A stretch of DNA of 64,000 nucleotides from Venatoribacter cucullus (GTDB lineage: Bacteria > Pseudomonadota > Gammaproteobacteria > Pseudomonadales > Oceanobacteraceae), in NCBI RefSeq assembly GCF_016132445.1, contig NZ_CP046056.1, positions 2,287,501-2,351,500 of the forward strand. Reading direction: 5' to 3'. The notes beneath the pieces are model-generated. The model saw nothing but the letters and a program-made list of their open reading frames with translations, did no database searches and had not been told where the DNA came from. Positions 61,720 to 64,000 of this stretch are shown piece after piece. Position numbers and translations under genes: made by a program. Within the stretch, counting starts at the first letter, position 1, and the number at the start of each line of letters is the position of its first letter.

Positions 61720-63006
61720 ATGCGATTACTCCGGGCCCTGTTGTTGCCCAGCCTGTTCCCCACCCTGTTGTTGTCGTTACCGGCTCAGGCCACCGAAGTC
61801 AGCCATGAAGAAGACTTACCACCGGCGGTGCCGGTAACCGCCACGGCGGATACCGCGGCAGCTGAACCGGCGCCGGATACGGCCGCACCGGCAGCCGTCA
61901 CCGTGCCGGCGCCCCTGGCAGAGGTATCGCCCACTCCGGCCGCATTCAGTCTGCTCGGCAGCGAGATTGCTGCAGGCCAGTTCCGCACCCTGTTCTGGAG
62001 CCCGGGCCAGTCATTCGCCAGCATTGATACCCCGGTGCCGGTGCTGGTCGCGCGCGGCCAGAAGCCCGGCCCGGTGTTATGCCTGACTGCGGCCCTGCAT
62101 GGCGATGAGCTGAACGGCATTGAGATGGTGCGGCGACTGATGTACCAGCTGAATCCGCGCAGCATGAATGGCACCGTCATCGGCGTACCCATTGTTAATC
62201 TGGACGGCTTCCGCCGCGGCAGCCGCTATCTGGCCGACCGCCGCGATCTGAACCGTTATTTCCCCGGCAACCCGCGCGGCAGCGCCGCCGACCGCATTGC
62301 CCACTCGCTGTTTCAGCAGGTGATTACCCCGCACTGCCAGTTTCTGGTCGACCTGCACACCGGCTCACTGAAACGTACCAACCTGCCGCAGATCCGCGGC
62401 GACCTCAGCCATGAGCCGGTGTTTGATTTCAGCCGTCATTTCGGTGGCATTACCGTTCTGCACGGCGGCGGCGCCAAAGGCACACTGCGCCGCGCCGCAG
62501 TGGATGCCGGCATCCCCACGGTGACGCTGGAAGCCGGTGGCCCCAATGAACTGATCGAAAGCGCGGTGGATGGCGGCGTCAAAGCGCTGGAAACCCTGCT
62601 GCAGAATCTGAATATTCAGCCCACCATGCGTTTCTGGGGCGCGCCACAACCGGTGTTTTACCATTCCGACTGGGTGCGCGCCGACCAGGGCGGCATTCTG
62701 ATGTCGGCCGTTACACTGGGGGCAACGGTCAAAGAAGGCGAAATTCTTGGCCGCGTGGTGGACCCGGTCAGCAACACCGGCAGCGACATTGTGGCGCCCT
62801 TCGCCGGCCGGGTGATCGGCATGGCGGCGAATCAGGTGGTGCAGACCGGCTTTGCCGCCTACCACATTGGCGTCCAGAAAGCGGCCGAGGAAGTGCAGCA
62901 AGACGCCAGAAATGTGCCCGTTACCGATAGCGCACCGGCTCCGACGCTGGCGCCGGCGGACGAAGAAGCCGCGCCGGCAGCCGGTGAATGCGACGAAAAC
63001 TGTTAA
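61720..63006 (+). CDS. Exported succinylglutamate desuccinylase/aspartoacylase-family (M14-like) enzyme
   Basis: This 428-residue AstE/AspA-family zinc enzyme has a signal peptide ending near residue 24 and an Ala/Pro/Thr-rich linker to about residue 75. Zinc ligands are His127 and Glu130 (HGDE) and His213 (DLHTGS); the catalytic base is Glu271 (TLEAGG); RRDLNRYFPG binds substrate. The C-terminal domain resembles a biotinyl/lipoyl barrel. Cytoplasmic members cleave N-acyl amino acids; an exported form suggests an extracytoplasmic amide or peptide substrate. Substrate unknown. Confidence 0.85.
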   Translation: MRLLRALLLPSLFPTLLLSLPAQATEVSHEEDLPPAVPVTATADTAAAEPAPDTAAPAAVTVPAPLAEVSPTPAAFSLLGSEIAAGQFRTLFWSPGQSFASIDTPVPVLVARGQKPGPVLCLTAALHGDELNGIEMVRRLMYQLNPRSMNGTVIGVPIVNLDGFRRGSRYLADRRDLNRYFPGNPRGSAADRIAHSLFQQVITPHCQFLVDLHTGSLKRTNLPQIRGDLSHEPVFDFSRHFGGITVLHGGGAKGTLRRAAVDAGIPTVTLEAGGPNELIESAVDGGVKALETLLQNLNIQPTMRFWGAPQPVFYHSDWVRADQGGILMSAVTLGATVKEGEILGRVVDPVSNTGSDIVAPFAGRVIGMAANQVVQTGFAAYHIGVQKAAEEVQQDARNVPVTDSAPAPTLAPADEEAAPAAGECDENC

Positions 63007-63092
63007 CCCGCCACCGTCTATGCGCTGAGATTGTCCACGCTGCAGGTCTTTTCAGCTAAACTCCGGCTCTGTCAGAGTTTCACGGAAACCTC

Positions 63093-63920
63093 ATGAACCC
63101 CTCAACGCTTATCGGCATGCTGGGCGCGCTGGTCTTACTGGCCAGCGTGCTGTTTTTTTCCGCCTCCGACCCGATGCTGTACGTCAATCTGCCCGGCCTC
63201 GGCATCGTATTGTTCGGCACCCTGGCGGCCACCTTTATCAGCTACCCGCTCAGTGAAGTACTGCGTATTTTCCGCCTGTTCGGCATTATTCTGCGCAACG
63301 AAAAACTCTACTCCAATGACGATATTGAAGAACTGGTGCGCATCTCACGTCTGTGGATGAACGGTAATCTGGCCGCGGTAGAACGCGAGCTGGAACGGGT
63401 GCATAACCCCTTTCTGCGCACTGGCGTGCAACTGATGATCGACATGACGCCGGAACAGGACATTCTGGATTTTATGAACTGGCGCATTACCCGCCTGCAG
63501 GCCCACGAACACGCCGAAGCGCAACTGTTCCGGGTGATGAGCAGCTTTGCCCCCGCCTTCGGCATGATTGGCACCCTGGTCGGCTTAATCAACATGATGC
63601 AGCACCTGGGTGATGGCAATATGGCCAGCATCGGTCAGCAACTGGCGGTGGCGCTGATCACCACTTTTTACGGCATTCTGCTCGCCAACCTTATTTTCAA
63701 ACCCGTGGCCGTAAAGCTGGAACGCCGTACCGAACAGCGCCTGATTCTGATGCACATGGTCACCCAGGGTATCAGCATGATGTTCAGTAAAAGCAGCCCC
63801 GCCTTAATGCGCGAAACCCTGCGTACCTTCGTGGCCAACTATGAAGACGAACTGCGTTCTGATCACGTTCCGGCCCGGCCACACCGCCCACGTCCGACCC
63901 GGCAACAGGGCAATTCATGA
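63093..63920 (+). CDS. Flagellar stator protein, MotA/PomA family
   Basis: This is a 275-residue inner-membrane stator subunit of the MotA/PomA family. It has four hydrophobic helices, two at the N-terminus (about 4-22 and 28-48) and two after a cytoplasmic domain (APAFGMIGTLVGLINMM and ALITTFYGILLANLIF). The short first loop and GTLVGLINMM favour the sodium-type PomA branch, which would match the flgP-flgT H-ring genes at 8-10 kb. Ion choice is not proven. It overlaps the next gene as ATGA. Confidence 0.88.
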   Translation: MNPSTLIGMLGALVLLASVLFFSASDPMLYVNLPGLGIVLFGTLAATFISYPLSEVLRIFRLFGIILRNEKLYSNDDIEELVRISRLWMNGNLAAVERELERVHNPFLRTGVQLMIDMTPEQDILDFMNWRITRLQAHEHAEAQLFRVMSSFAPAFGMIGTLVGLINMMQHLGDGNMASIGQQLAVALITTFYGILLANLIFKPVAVKLERRTEQRLILMHMVTQGISMMFSKSSPALMRETLRTFVANYEDELRSDHVPARPHRPRPTRQQGNS

Positions 63921-64000
63921 GCGACGCAGAAGCGCCCCGTAAGCGCCAGGCCCAGCTCGGCATTCCCCTGACCGACAGTGGCGAAGAAGACAGCTGGCTG
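63917..64000 (+). CDS. Probable stator subunit MotB/PomB (5' end only)
   Basis: The first 28 codons of an open frame that continues past the window edge, starting at the ATGA overlap with the MotA/PomA gene. The visible residues (MSDAEAPRKRQ...) are a hydrophilic N-terminus and hold no diagnostic motif. The MotB assignment rests on position only. Confidence 0.55.
   Translation, partial: MSDAEAPRKRQAQLGIPLTDSGEEDSWL

Overview
This window is a chromosomal segment of a gammaproteobacterium. GC is moderately high and coding is dense, with 4- to 8-base start/stop overlaps throughout. Three housekeeping blocks are arranged almost as in Pseudomonas and its marine relatives: lptD-surA-pdxA-rsmA-apaG-apaH-glpE; cca/folK-folB-tsaD with divergent rpsU-yqeY-dnaG-rpoD; and pyrG-eno-ftsB-ispD-ispF-truD-surE-pcm-[DUF368]-nlpD-rpoS/fdxA-mutS/pncC-recA-recX, followed by alaS-lysC-csrA-tRNA-Ser-tRNA-Arg. 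An Oceanospirillales-type marine heterotroph (Oceanobacter/Thalassolituus-like) fits best. That placement is inference from gene order and protein flavour, not a computed phylogeny. I saw no prophage, transposase or CRISPR array.

Layout. 1-7.2 kb: outer-membrane assembly (LptD, SurA), vitamin B6, 16S rRNA methylation and Ap4A hydrolysis. 7.2-10.0 kb (minus strand): a DMT exporter, then the flagellar H-ring genes flgP-flgT behind a good sigma-28 promoter. 10.2-11.8 kb: a TraF-type outer-membrane barrel, followed by a strongly folded 240-base intergenic region. 12.0-20.3 kb: cca, folate genes, tsaD and the macromolecular-synthesis operon. 20.4-20.7 kb: a CAU tRNA (probably tRNA-Ile2) followed by two 94-bp tandem repeats that each carry the tRNA 3' tail. 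20.8-25.1 kb: a molybdenum hydroxylase operon (2Fe-2S subunit, Mo subunit, XdhC, MobA-like cytidylyltransferase). 25.2-30.2 kb: CBS protein, AlkK-like acyl-CoA ligase, DUF6314, two transporters and a diguanylate cyclase.

30.3-35.2 kb holds the most interesting accessory unit: an atypical membrane histidine kinase and its response regulator, divergent from an unrecognised polytopic membrane protein and a VWA-domain lipoprotein, with phased direct repeats between the two transcription units. 35.2-36.8 kb: cmoM and an orphan solute-binding protein. 36.8-37.5 kb: two tRNA-Arg(ACG) genes and tRNA-Ser(GCT), with a second, independent tRNA-3'-tail duplication. 37.6-46 kb: csrA, lysC, alaS, small membrane proteins, an alpha/beta hydrolase and NDH-2. 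46-61.5 kb: recA with a LexA box, mutS, rpoS, cell-wall and isoprenoid genes, eno and pyrG. 61.7-64 kb: a periplasmic M14-like enzyme and a PomA-type stator gene leading into a truncated downstream gene, probably motB/pomB.

The best candidates for something undescribed are the two tRNA-tail repeat loci (comparable to the rtT repeats of the E. coli tyrT operon), the two-component/VWA membrane cluster, and the folded element between the TraF-like gene and cca.
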